Shown piece after piece: positions 19,628 through 27,772 of a stretch of DNA of 64,000 nucleotides. The stretch comes from Hyphomonas sp. BRH_c22 (GTDB lineage: Bacteria; Pseudomonadota; Alphaproteobacteria; Caulobacterales; Hyphomonadaceae). The notes below the pieces were generated by a model. It did no database searches and was not told the DNA's origin. It saw nothing but the letters and a program-made list of their open reading frames with translations. Where the stretch lies: NCBI RefSeq assembly GCF_000961795.1, contig NZ_LADU01000005.1, forward strand, positions 62,001 to 126,000, in the 5' to 3' direction. The first letter of the stretch is position 1; the number at the start of each line of letters is the position of its first letter. The position numbers and the translations under genes were made by a program.

Positions 19628-20310
19628 ACAACCTCACGCAACTAATTGTTTTTATTGTGTTATTTCTATTTTTAAACAATTTCGCCCCACAACCCGCCCC
19701 ACAAAAAAGCCGGGTATGGTGCAACCGTAATGAACGAGATTGATCGTTGCCGCAGGATTCGGGACCGAGTTTTAACCGTTCCAATCTAAATACGAGGGTT
19801 CAATTCTCTTCACCCCCCCCTCCAATCTTATGCTCATCGTCGCCGTTGTCATCATTCCCATCTTCTGGCCGCTTTCACACGTTAAGGGGTGATGCGGGGC
19901 CTCCCTGTGTGCTTCCTCGCATCGCGGCCACCAATTTCAAAAGGCGCCAAGCCCTTGTTTCCAGTGGTGCCGGTTGGGAGACTCGAACTCCCGCCCCTGT
20001 GATTACAAAATGGCGTGGCTTAAGCTTGGGATCTGCGGCTGTACCAAATTAGCGCCATCAATCTAGCCTTGGCACAACAAGGCCTGCCCCTCGCCAACCT
20101 ACCTGCTGACAGGCCAATGCAGCTTTTGCTAGCCGCTCATGGCGCAGGATCTTGCAAAACGTGTCCGCACGCTCTATCCGGTGCATGTGCTGCGCCGCTG
20201 CATGCTGCTGGATGCGTTCAGTCTAATTATCCGAAATCGAAGTCACACGCTCGCGTTTGCCGCCTTGAGAGGTGCAAGCGCACCCGATCTGCAAGAGGGA
20301 AATAACCCCA
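19628..20310. other. Non-coding accessory DNA with tRNA-like fragments
   Basis: No credible protein gene in about 680 bp. Open frames here are translations of tRNA sequence or of low-complexity DNA. Two tRNA-like tails can be seen: a good 3' half of tRNA-Thr on the minus strand at 19965-20011, and a poorer one on the plus strand ending near 19814 (T-loop-like GGGTTCAATTCTCTTC then a run of eight C and TCCA). The start of the SulP gene is preceded by GAGGGA at about 20296. Confidence 0.5.
19965..20011 (-). repeat. Isolated 3' half of a tRNA-Thr(TGT) gene, likely att scar
   Basis: Read on the minus strand, TTTGTAATCA (anticodon loop and the following stem) leads into the T-arm GGGAGTTCGAGTCTCCC, the acceptor AACCGGC, an A discriminator and CCA. 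This matches the 3' part of a tRNA-Thr with TGT anticodon. Upstream of the anticodon the sequence no longer pairs in any of the five anticodon-stem positions, and the 5' acceptor GCCGGTT is missing. Such 3'-half copies arise when an integrative element uses a tRNA gene as its attachment site. No intact tRNA-Thr is in the window. Confidence 0.6.
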
Positions 20311-21801
20311 ATGCCGCTGCCAGCCCTCACCTCTTTAAAGGACATTTGGTTTTTCAATATTCGCGGTGACCTGCTCGCCGGCCTTGTCGTGGCTCTCGCC
20401 CTCATTCCCGAAGCTATTGCTTTCTCAATTATCGCGGGCGTCGATCCAAAGGTTGGACTTTACGCCTCATTCTGTATCGCGGTCGTCACCGCCATCGCGG
20501 GTGGGCGCCCCGGTATGATCTCAGCGGCGACCGCCGCAACTGCCGTGCTCATGGTCACCTTGGTGAAGGATCATGGTCTTGAATATCTGCTCGCGGCGAC
20601 CGTCCTGGCAGGTCTTCTTCAAATTCTAGCTGGCCTCCTCAGACTTGGCCAGCTGATGCGGTTCGTCTCACGTTCGGTCATTACAGGCTTCGTCAATGCC
20701 CTGGCCATCCTGATCTTCCTCGCCCAGATTCCCGAACTCGTGGGTGTCCCGATGCTGACCTATCCAATGGTCGCTCTTGGCCTGGCCATCATCTATCTCT
20801 TCCCCCTGCTCACGCGTGCGGTGCCCTCGCCCCTTATCTGCATCATTGCGCTCTCGGCCATCGCCATTGCTTTCGGCCTGGATGTCCGCACCGTCGGCGA
20901 TATGGGCGAGTTGCCCGCCACCCTGCCAATGTTCCTGATCCCGGACATCCCGCTGACCTTGGAAACCCTGCAAATCATCTTCCCTTATGCGCTCGCCGTC
21001 GCCGTCGTCGGCCTGCTTGAGTCCCTGATGACGGCCACGATAGTCGATGAACTCACCGACACGCCGAGCGACCGGAACCGCGAATGTGTTGGCCAGGGCG
21101 TTGCCAATACGATCACCGGTTTCTTCGGCGGCATGGCGGGCTGCGCCATGATCGGCCAGTCAATCATCAACATAAAATCAGGCGGCCGCGGACGACTTTC
21201 GACGCTATCTGCGGGCATTTTCCTGCTGGCCATGATCCTCCTGATCGGAGACTGGGTGAGCCGTATCCCGATGGCTGCCCTTGTCGCCATCATGATCATG
21301 GTCTCCATCGGCACGTTCAGCTGGTCGTCGCTCAAAAACCTGCGGGTCCATCCGCGCAGCTCGTCGATCGTCATGCTAGCGACTGTTGCCGGCGTTATCT
21401 TCAGCCATAACCTCGCCATCGGGGTACTGATCGGCGTGCTACTGTCCGGCGTGTTTTTCGCCGGAAAGATTTCTCAGATTTTCCGGGTCTCATCGGAACT
21501 GTCCGCAGGCGGCCGCACGCGCCGCTACAGGGTGGAAGGCCAGGTGTTCTTCGCGTCGGTGGAGGCCTTCAATGCCGCCTTCGATCTGAAGGAAGCGCTC
21601 GATGAGGTGATCATTGATGTAAGCCAGGCCCATATCTGGGACATTTCCAGCGTGGCCGCGCTCGATATGATCGTGCTGAAATTCAGGCGCGAAGGTGCTA
21701 AAGTTGAAATCATCGGCCTCAACGAAGCCAGCGAAACCATCGTCGACAAGCTCGCCATCCACGACAAGCCTGGTGCGATCGACAAGCTGATGTCGCACTA
21801 G
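20311..21801 (+). CDS. SulP-family inorganic anion transporter with STAS domain
   Basis: The start is set at [27 protein letters not shown], which has GAGGGA at a proper distance upstream; the product is 496 aa. It has about 10-12 membrane helices with the SulP signature region [22 protein letters not shown] (about residues 34-55), [25 protein letters not shown] (about 270) and a C-terminal STAS domain (about 395-496: [23 protein letters not shown]). Substrates in the family are sulfate, bicarbonate or other anions. The following universal stress protein gene starts 12 bp on, so the two are one operon. Confidence 0.92.
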   Translation: MPLPALTSLKDIWFFNIRGDLLAGLVVALALIPEAIAFSIIAGVDPKVGLYASFCIAVVTAIAGGRPGMISAATAATAVLMVTLVKDHGLEYLLAATVLAGLLQILAGLLRLGQLMRFVSRSVITGFVNALAILIFLAQIPELVGVPMLTYPMVALGLAIIYLFPLLTRAVPSPLICIIALSAIAIAFGLDVRTVGDMGELPATLPMFLIPDIPLTLETLQIIFPYALAVAVVGLLESLMTATIVDELTDTPSDRNRECVGQGVANTITGFFGGMAGCAMIGQSIINIKSGGRGRLSTLSAGIFLLAMILLIGDWVSRIPMAALVAIMIMVSIGTFSWSSLKNLRVHPRSSSIVMLATVAGVIFSHNLAIGVLIGVLLSGVFFAGKISQIFRVSSELSAGGRTRRYRVEGQVFFASVEAFNAAFDLKEALDEVIIDVSQAHIWDISSVAALDMIVLKFRREGAKVEIIGLNEASETIVDKLAIHDKPGAIDKLMSH

Positions 21802-21813
21802 GGAGGAACGACA

Positions 21814-22662
21814 ATGACCCATATTCTCGCACTCATCGATGGCTCGGTTTATACCCACAGCGTCTGCGACCATGCCGCTTGGGCAGCCCGCCAGTATGGC
21901 GGGGACATTGAGCTTCTCCATGTTCTGAGCACCCAAAAATCCGGCGCCTTGCCAACGGACCTGTCAGGCGCCATCGGCCTCGGCGCCCGTTCATCGCTCC
22001 TGGATGATCTTGTTGAGCATGATGCCCGCACCGCGCAGCTCGACAAGGAGCGGGGCCGTGCCATTCTCGACGCTGCCCAGCAGCGCCTCGAAAGCCAGGG
22101 CATCGGGAACGTCAGCCTCGCCTTGCGCACCGGGGAGATTGCCGACTCCCTCGTCAAGCGGGCCGGCGACCTCATCGTCATGGGCAAGCGCGGCGAAGGC
22201 GCAGACTTTGAGAAGCTCCATCTTGGCTCAAATCTTGAGCGCGTCGTGCGAGCCGTCCACCGGCCGGTTCTGATCGCCAGCCGGACGTTCAAGCCGATCC
22301 AGCATGCCGTGTTCGCGTTCGATGACGGAGTCAGCGCGCGTAAGGCACTCGACAGCCTGGTCCAGTCTCCCTTGGCCGATCGCCCGCGTATCACCGTCTT
22401 CAGCGTTGCCGAAGCGGGCTCAGATATCGCCCGCGGCGGGATCGCGGCAGCAGCCCGCCTCATCAAGGCGGGTTATGAGGCCGTTGCAAAAGAACGGCCC
22501 GGCCATGCAGAAAAGATCATTGCCGAGGAAACCGAACGCGACGATGCAGACCTGCTGATAATGGGCGCTTATGGCCATTCGCGCATTCGCAGCCTGATTA
22601 TTGGCTCAACAACGACCGCGCTCATCCGGTCGTGCGCGATCCCGCTGCTGCTTTTCCGGTAA
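21814..22662 (+). CDS. Tandem universal stress protein (UspA family)
   Basis: A 282-aa protein made of two Usp domains. Both carry the ATP-binding pattern G-2x-G-9x-G-S/T near their ends: GKRGEGADFEKLHLGSN (about residue 129) and GAYGHSRIRSLIIGSTT (about 251). A clear AGGGAGG ribosome-binding site precedes the ATG. Paired Usp-SulP genes are common and may tie anion uptake to stress or carbon status. The gene is probably co-transcribed with the SulP gene. Confidence 0.92.
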   Translation: MTHILALIDGSVYTHSVCDHAAWAARQYGGDIELLHVLSTQKSGALPTDLSGAIGLGARSSLLDDLVEHDARTAQLDKERGRAILDAAQQRLESQGIGNVSLALRTGEIADSLVKRAGDLIVMGKRGEGADFEKLHLGSNLERVVRAVHRPVLIASRTFKPIQHAVFAFDDGVSARKALDSLVQSPLADRPRITVFSVAEAGSDIARGGIAAAARLIKAGYEAVAKERPGHAEKIIAEETERDDADLLIMGAYGHSRIRSLIIGSTTTALIRSCAIPLLLFR

Positions 22663-22669
22663 TACTCTG

Positions 22670-23385
22670 TCAGCCAATCACTTCAAACGAGTGCGCGTCG
22701 ACCTGCTCGGCGCCGTTGAGATCGAACAGGGCCGTATTCCGGCCTGTTTCGGCAAACGCGCTGCCATAGATAATCCCGTCGAAGCCCTCCAGCCGGAAGA
22801 ACTCGGCGATCAGCTGGGTTGGCGCGTAGAAGGCTGTGTTGTCACTGCGCAGGACAGGTGCGCGAATGCCCGGTCGATGTCCCGCCATACCTGTTCGTCC
22901 GAATTGGCTGAACGACTGTCCGGAGCGGTCTCGGTGAGCGTGTGGAAAAGGGAACAGTCGACGATCCTAAGCGCCCGGACAGTCCGAAAGCGGGCCAGAG
23001 ACAGCGTCGCGCCGATCCAGGGCCGTAACTCGGACATGGCCACATATTCTGAGGTCGCAAGATAAAGACAGGAAATACCCTTGGGATTTACCCGGCCCTC
23101 AAATGCCTTGTCGATCCAAGGCTTCGTCCGTTCATTCTGAAGCGGCACGCGCCGACGCTGTGCCTCTTCATCACCGGATTCCCAGTCGCGGCCAATCTGC
23201 GCGCGCCAAAATGCCTCCCCTACCGGGAGTACCTCTATCCGGTCACGCAGACTTCGTCTGATCCAGCTCAGGAAAGCGTCGCAGGTCTGTGACCGGATAT
23301 ATCTCTGACGATAGAGGACTTCGTCCCTAAATTCACGAAAACTTATACAAGGCGATACTTGTCGATCTTCCGGACTCTCCTCCAT
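22670..23385 (-). pseudogene. RES-domain protein, frameshifted
   Basis: Two frames on the minus strand join into one RES-domain protein. The first (23385 to about 22860) contains the core GRVNPKGISCLYLATSEYVAMSELRPWIGATLSLA, with the Arg, Glu and Ser that name the domain. The second (about 22870 to 22670) carries the rest, APVLRSDNTAFYAPTQLIAEFFR and GFDGIIYGSAFAETGRNTALFD. The break is in or next to the GACCGGGCATTCGCGCACC stretch. RES proteins are usually toxins that degrade NAD+, paired with an Xre/MbcA antitoxin; no such partner is adjacent. Either decayed or a sequencing error at one base. Confidence 0.75.
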
Positions 23386-23521
23386 CTTGTCCTACCTGCC
23401 CGGCGCAATTTCGACCACTGGAAAAGCACCCCCATGATGTGCTCATCGCCGCGCTTTATCTCATGAATATCCTTGTCGAGGCGAGGTTCCCACCGACGTT
23501 CCAGGGAGACGATCCCGATTT

Positions 23522-23690
23522 CTCCCGGCAAAGATCCGTCATCGATTCGCCCTCAAGCCGCCGGGCAACAAAACGCAGTCTCTCGTCCATTTTCGATGGG
23601 TCCTTCCATGGCATCGCAACCTCCCGCCAAAGCGGAAAGTGTTACCCATGTGTCCGGTACAATCTGTCACCTATGTCTCGAGCCGCTCAA
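23522..23690 (-). mobile_element. IS481-family insertion sequence remnant (left end)
   Basis: On the minus strand an ATG at 23614 opens MPWKDPSKMDERLRFVARR followed by LEGESMTDLCRE, the N-terminus of IS481-type transposases (helix-turn-helix part). Homology stops after DLCRE at 23522 and the frame runs to a stop at 23456. The AT-richer stretch from about 23625 to 23690 (TGTCCGGTACAATCTGTCACC) resembles the terminal and leader part of such elements. Only the first about 30 codons remain, so the element is dead. Confidence 0.6.
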
Positions 23691-24007
23691 GCTTGCCCAT
23701 CGTTGACGGGCATCACCCTGCCGGAGACCTCCCTGCCGGGCTGGTACGGAACGTAGGCCATACCACTTTCTCCGGCATAGGCGCGGCCATAGTCATGCAT
23801 CGACCGGATATGGAGCATCTCCATCGCCTGCGGTTCCAGTGCCCCGCTATGGCCCGCTTGCGCGATACCGCGCGCGACGAGCACGGCCCGGCGCTGTCGG
23901 ATAAGCTCGCGCGCCTCGCCGCCAAACCCGGAATAGCCCACCTGTTGGCTGGTCTCGCCAGCCAGATGACGATCAAGCCAGGTAAGGCCTTGCGCGCTGA
24001 GGCGTGC
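23687..24007 (-). pseudogene. Relaxase fragment (DUF3363/RlxS type)
   Basis: The minus-strand frame reads ARLSAQGLTWLDRHLAGE, then SGFGGEARELIRQRRAVLVARGIAQ, ALEPQAMEMLHIRSMHDYG and ESGMAYVPYQPGREVSGRVM. This order matches the C-terminal part of VirD2-like mobilization relaxases with a DUF3363 domain. A stop codon closes the upstream side at about 24006 and the IS481-type remnant abuts the downstream side. The nicking domain with its tyrosine is absent. It is a relic of an integrative or mobilizable element. Confidence 0.55.
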
Positions 24008-24010
24008 ATA

Positions 24011-24499
24011 TCACAATGCTAAAGTGTGCAGATCCTTCAGCGCGCTCGTGATCAGGTTGTAGGCTTGTTCGTTCTCGTCCGGCATCACGATGATCGCGAG
24101 GATGGCAAGCTTCAGAGCGAGACCTTGAGGGGTACTTGCCGGTACTTCTGGCAGGGCAGTGAGAAGTTCTTGCCGCGTCTCATATAGAGCCTCCAGACGG
24201 TGGTCCATTGCATCTAGTTCCACAGCTTCAGGCATGGCGGCGCATCGTTGCCGGGAAAGGTCGCTCCAATAGCGCTCCCGAATGAGGTAGGTGTCGAGCG
24301 CCTGCCAACGCCTGACCAGATCCTGGTGTGTTTCCTCAAGCGCAAGCCAGGCCCTGCAAGCGTCGACAGATGGATCCGTCCGTGCGGGGATATCTCGTAC
24401 GGCTGCGACGGCAACTGATCCCGCGATAATTTGCCGGCGCGAGAGTTCAAGAATAGCGCGTGAATCAGCATCCGCCGCACCAAGAGGGCGTCGCGACAT
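24011..24499 (-). CDS. Hypothetical protein
   Basis: Start taken at MSRRPLGAADADS (162 aa); an upstream in-frame ATG adds seven residues. A Ser-Arg-Arg near the N-terminus and the segment ELSRRQIIAGSVAVAAV resemble a twin-arginine-like signal or an N-terminal membrane helix. The remainder is helical (LVRRWQALDTYLIRERYW, LDAMDHRLEALYETRQELL). Similar proteins occur in mobile elements of sphingomonads, as far as I can recall, but I do not know a function. It is divergent from the XRE gene, sharing an 89-bp promoter gap. Confidence 0.55.
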   Translation of the reverse strand: MSRRPLGAADADSRAILELSRRQIIAGSVAVAAVRDIPARTDPSVDACRAWLALEETHQDLVRRWQALDTYLIRERYWSDLSRQRCAAMPEAVELDAMDHRLEALYETRQELLTALPEVPASTPQGLALKLAILAIIVMPDENEQAYNLITSALKDLHTLAL

Positions 24500-24553
24500 T
24501 GGTTTACCTTTATGGTACATGTGAGTCGTTTAGTGTCACGCACCATAACAGCG

Positions 24554-24579
24554 TGATCGTTTTAAGTAAATATGATCGT
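24554..24579. promoter_or_regulatory. Direct repeat upstream of the XRE gene
   Basis: The heptamer TGATCGT occurs at 24554 and 24573, 19 bp apart (about two helical turns), directly in front of the XRE start at 24589 and between the two divergent genes. This is a plausible operator for autoregulation by the small XRE protein. Confidence 0.35.
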
Positions 24580-24588
24580 AAAAAGAAA

Positions 24589-24837
24589 ATGACTGATCTC
24601 ACCTCCGCTCAGATTCGCGCAGCGCGCGCCCTGCTGGATTGGACGCAGCCGAAACTGGCTGAGATGGCGAAACTGTCTGTGCCGACCGTCCGCCGGATGG
24701 AGAGTGCTCGCGGGCCTTCAGCGAGTACTCCGGCCAATGTGGACGCAGTGTGCCGGGCGCTGGAAGCGGGTGGAGTTGTTTTCCTAGCCCCGGAAGAAAA
24801 TAAAGATGGCGGTCCAGGTGTCAGGCTAAAGCTGTAG
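24589..24837 (+). CDS. XRE-family helix-turn-helix regulator
   Basis: Start at MTDLTSAQIRAARALLDWTQPKLAEMAKLSVPTVRR (82 aa); the upstream part of the frame lies in the promoter region. The helix-turn-helix is at about residues 16-36 (QPKLAEMAKLSVPTVRRME). Such very short XRE proteins act as repressors in mobile elements or as antitoxins. The neighbours are the divergent hypothetical gene and relics of integrase and relaxase, so it was probably part of the same element. Confidence 0.8.
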   Translation: MTDLTSAQIRAARALLDWTQPKLAEMAKLSVPTVRRMESARGPSASTPANVDAVCRALEAGGVVFLAPEENKDGGPGVRLKL

Positions 24838-24859
24838 ACTAGGTGAGCGCCCGACATTC

Positions 24860-25168
24860 GTGACGGAACGTCGCAAAGCCACTGTAAAGCGGCCGTGTCA
24901 GCGTCAAGGAAGTCAGATTCGCTCCAGCATCGTCACGGCTTGGAAATGGGCGGTGAAGAATCGTTATGACTATCGTGGTAGCGCGCGGGACTACAGCAAT
25001 ACCTACGATATCGCCGAACAGCTTCCCACGAGGTCCAAGGGCAAACCGGGCAACCAGTTCCTGTCAAACGAGGAATTGACGACGCTCTGGCTGACCCAGC
25101 CCGGTGAACTGCGCATGAGCATGACGCCAATAAGCAGGATGTGTCTCGTGCAGAATGTGAGCGTCTGA
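24860..25168 (+). pseudogene. Tyrosine-recombinase (integrase) fragment
   Basis: The frame contains SIVTAWKWAVKNRY, then YDIAEQLPTRSKGKPGNQFLS and NEELTTLWL, which resemble the junction between the core-binding and catalytic domains of phage-type integrases (helix ending in WAVKNRY, then LSDEEL-type start of the catalytic domain). After about 25100 the frame diverges, and none of the catalytic Arg-His-Arg-Tyr motifs follow. It is a short relic, and the family call is tentative. Confidence 0.4.
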
Positions 25169-25409
25169 GAGAACGTCAATCGCACGCAGGGCACGCCTGG
25201 AGCGGATCATGCCAAAGGCGTGGAGCAGTAAATGTGCGCCGGTTATGATACCAGGAGTCCGGGTCAGTTGCTCTACGGGTTGACCTGCCTCGGCAACCAG
25301 AATGCGCCGGATTGGGCGCCAAAGCTATCACAGCGCCAGCGTACAAAACCGAAGACCTGGCCCGGTTCGAAGAGATGTATTGCGCCCCGACAGGCCACCC
25401 TGCGTGAAT

Positions 25410-25560
25410 GGGCGGGCACGTCTGGTCCGTCATGGTCACTTACCGAAAAGCGAAGTAATGACCGGCACTGATCCAGTGCCGGTGAAAGTGCCGCGCGTGC
25501 GCGATAGGCGAGTAAACGAAGTGAAGATCACCCTCACGTCCAGCATCCTGCAGCGATTGT
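25410..25560 (+). mobile_element. IS256-family transposase fragment
   Basis: The plus-strand frame reads RLVRHGHLPKSEVMTGTDP, VPVKVPRVRDR and VKITLTSSILQR. This is the conserved N-terminal third of IS256/mutator transposases (VPVKVPRVRDR followed by FTSAIL-type residues). It has no start and breaks off before the first catalytic Asp, so only about 50 codons survive. Confidence 0.6.
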
Positions 25561-25712
25561 TCCCCGACAGCGACCTTGACACTTCACGGCATAAAGCGAA
25601 TCCATCACTCTATGGGTCTAAACATTCGTCTGAAAATGGACTGTTTCAAGACAATGTCTGTGACCTGGTAGCGATGTTAAAATATCATCGTCAATGAGGA
25701 CGTGACAAAATC

Positions 25713-26267
25713 TCAGCGACGCTGCCCAATCGCCTTAGCGGCCAAGGTCGAGGCAGCAAGGATCTGCTTTTTTGACGCGCCAGATCTGGCGAGTGCGTGA
25801 AATCCGAGCGCGGATGCCAGAGCGAAAGACGCCAGCGCCTCGTCACCACCACTCAACCTTTTCAGTTTGCGCAACAAATCAGAACGGATGCGCCGGACCT
25901 GCCGGCGCAAGGCCGGGTCGAACTGGGGCGACTGGACGAGCGCCTCGGACAGCATACACCCCCGATTTCCCTGCTTTGCGACAAATGCGCCAACAGCTTC
26001 GAGAAATTCCACAAGCTCGCGTCGCTGGCCAGCCTCGCCCTCAAGCATGTCCAGCCGGGGAAGGAGCGTGAATTCCATATAGCGGCGGAGGGCGTCGAGG
26101 AAGGCGGTCGGCTTGTCCCTGAAGGCGGCATAGAAGCTGCCACGCTGGATGCCGGCAGATTGCTGCAATTTGTCGACGTCGGCGCCATTATAGCCGTGGG
26201 TCCAGAACACGTCGACGAGCGCGTCCAGCGCCAGATCTCTGTCAAAGCTGCGAGGTCTTCCTGCCAT
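25713..26267 (-). CDS. TetR-family transcriptional regulator
   Basis: A 184-aa protein whose N-terminus (residues 1 to about 55) is a TetR DNA-binding domain: LALDALVDVFWTHGYNGADVDKLQQSAGIQRGSFYAAFRDK. The ligand domain contains NRGCMLSEALVQSP, with a Cys at the position used for redox or electrophile sensing in NemR-like members; that sensing role here is inference. Two AhpD-like genes follow upstream in the genome on the same strand, and a palindrome that fits TetR operators lies at 27638-27651. Confidence 0.9.
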   Translation of the reverse strand: MAGRPRSFDRDLALDALVDVFWTHGYNGADVDKLQQSAGIQRGSFYAAFRDKPTAFLDALRRYMEFTLLPRLDMLEGEAGQRRELVEFLEAVGAFVAKQGNRGCMLSEALVQSPQFDPALRRQVRRIRSDLLRKLKRLSGGDEALASFALASALGFHALARSGASKKQILAASTLAAKAIGQRR

Positions 26268-26356
26268 GCGCCCTAAATGTCGTCTGCAGCAGCCTTCGGC
26301 AAGGGACCGCTGCAGACGTTTCTCACAATTTCCGGATTCTGGCGGCCTCTGCGCCC

Positions 26357-26917
26357 CTAGTCCGCGACAGGGTCGACCCAGGAAAAACGGGCAAAAGCCG
26401 GGTCAACAGGCGTATCGGCTATGTGATTCACATAATTTGACAGGGTCTTCTGGGCGACCCCGAGTAGCACATCCAGCACATGCCGCCTCGCATAACCTGC
26501 CTCAAGGAACGTGCTCACCTGCTGCGTATCCAACACGCCCCGCTGGCGAACAATCGCCAGCGTGAATTGACGCAAGGCCTCCAGTTTGGGGTCATCCAGC
26601 GCATCACCGGCACGCAAAGCATTGATCGTCGCTTCGTCGACCCCTTGCATCATGGCGATTGCGGTATGGGCTGGCACACAATAGTGGCAGGCGTTTTCAA
26701 CATTAATCGTAAGCCAGACCACATTCCGCTCAACCTTGCTCAGGTCTGACCGCTCGAACAATTCATGCAGGTTCTTGTAGGCTTCAAGGTGCTCAGGGCT
26801 TTCGGCCATGACGGCATGCAGGTTGGGGATTCTCCCGAAGGCCTTGGCGGATTCTTTCAGAAGTGGCCTTGCGGCTTCAGGCGCCGTGTCGATGGTATGC
26901 AAATCAAATAATGCCAT
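26357..26917 (-). CDS. Carboxymuconolactone decarboxylase/AhpD-family protein
   Basis: The 186-aa product has the AhpD core with the redox motif Cys-x-x-Cys-x-x-x-His: ENACHYCVPAHTAIAMM (about residues 74-90 differ only slightly from alkylhydroperoxidase AhpD). It is likely a peroxidase-type or thiol-reducing enzyme. The C-terminal segment has a second helical repeat with RHVLDVLLGVAQKTLSNYVNH. It lies between the TetR gene and a second AhpD-like gene, and the three probably form a redox or electrophile response unit. Confidence 0.85.
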   Translation of the reverse strand: MALFDLHTIDTAPEAARPLLKESAKAFGRIPNLHAVMAESPEHLEAYKNLHELFERSDLSKVERNVVWLTINVENACHYCVPAHTAIAMMQGVDEATINALRAGDALDDPKLEALRQFTLAIVRQRGVLDTQQVSTFLEAGYARRHVLDVLLGVAQKTLSNYVNHIADTPVDPAFARFSWVDPVAD

Positions 26918-27003
26918 GGGTCTTTCTCCTTTAGGCCCTTCTAGCTGGGTATTCTGTACTGACCGATCAAGAACAGGATAACTGAATTATTCCGAACTGG
27001 CGC

Positions 27004-27561
27004 TCAGGTGATACCTGCATCCCGTCCCCAGGACAGGTACGACCCGCTCCTGCGTCGTTCGATGGCTTCAGGCGACGGGTCGGCATATTCTTCTCCCGGA
27101 AGAATACCCGCGGCATCGACCACCCGGTTCATGAACGCATACAGCCCGCAAACGAGCGCGGCATCGTGTATCGCCTCTTCTGACCAGCCGGCCTTCAGCA
27201 GTCCCGCGACATCGCTACGGCGCACAAGTGACGGAGTCAGGGCGAGCTTTTCGAGGAACGGGAGCAATTTCAGGAATCGGGCTGGAAGCGGGGCCTCGTC
27301 AAATCGCTCAAACAACATGTCGACCAGTGCCGGATCAACATCGAACGCGTGCGCCATGAGCTTGTGTGCGCCATAGCAGAACTTGCACTGATTAAGGCCT
27401 GAGACCCAGGCTGCTATCAGCTCCCGTTCGCCAATTGACAGCTCGCTATCGCTTCGCAGGACAGCGTCGTGGAACGCGAGCAGTGGCTCGACGCCCCTTG
27501 GGAATCGTTTGAACAGGTCGCTCAGATGCGCGCGGTCCGGAAGGCTCGGATAATAGCTCAT
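27004..27561 (-). CDS. Peroxidase-related AhpD-like protein
   Basis: The start MSYYPSLPDRAHLSDLF (185 aa) is preferred to an upstream in-frame ATG. The redox motif is NQCKFCYGAHKLMA at about residues 67-80 (Cys-x-x-Cys-x-x-x-His), placed as in uncharacterised peroxidase-related enzymes of the AhpD superfamily. The C-terminal part (SEEAIHDAALVCGLYAFMNRVVDA) is typical of the same family. The start lies 77 bp from the palindrome at 27638-27651, and the bufferin operon reads away on the other strand. Confidence 0.85.
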   Translation of the reverse strand: MSYYPSLPDRAHLSDLFKRFPRGVEPLLAFHDAVLRSDSELSIGERELIAAWVSGLNQCKFCYGAHKLMAHAFDVDPALVDMLFERFDEAPLPARFLKLLPFLEKLALTPSLVRRSDVAGLLKAGWSEEAIHDAALVCGLYAFMNRVVDAAGILPGEEYADPSPEAIERRRSGSYLSWGRDAGIT

Positions 27562-27637
27562 GTCGGATTTCCTTTCACGGCGAGTGGTACAGCATTGCAT
27601 ATAAGCGAGGATTGTCAGTCCCCGCATAAGAAATAGT

Positions 27638-27651
27638 GGACTGAACAGTCC
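27638..27651. promoter_or_regulatory. Palindromic operator candidate (TetR type)
   Basis: GGACTG-AA-CAGTCC is a perfect inverted repeat with two central bases. Arms and spacing fit operators of TetR-family proteins close to NemR/YxaF. It lies in the 211-bp gap between the AhpD-like gene and the bufferin precursor gene, so it could control either or both. Confidence 0.5.
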
Positions 27652-27772
27652 GGAATGCCGGATCGTTGATCCTTCCGCACGCTTTCGTGAGTTTCAGTTC
27701 AATAGGGCTTCACGTATTCAGACCCTGCGCCGCCAAACTTGCGGAGCTGATTTCAACCTGGAGACTAGACAT

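Noticed and set aside
19563..19784. A minus-strand open frame ending in VGLEPTTGRLTVACSTN
   Set aside because: That tail is the antisense translation of tRNA-Asn, a common false gene; the rest resembles no family I can name.
19700..19814. A tRNA-like tail with GGGTTCAATTCTCTTC and TCCA on the plus strand
   Set aside because: Ten bases separate the T-arm from the discriminator and no matching 5' acceptor is seen, so I could not assign it to a tRNA; kept only as a remark in the gap entry.
19747..20052. A 101-codon plus-strand frame with GWETRTPAPVITKW
   Set aside because: It reads through the antisense of the tRNA-Thr half and low-complexity C-rich DNA; no ribosome-binding site.
23343..23531. 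A 62-codon minus-strand frame upstream of the RES gene, looked at as a possible antitoxin
   Set aside because: It has no helix-turn-helix, overlaps the RES start by 43 bp and begins within the IS481 relic.
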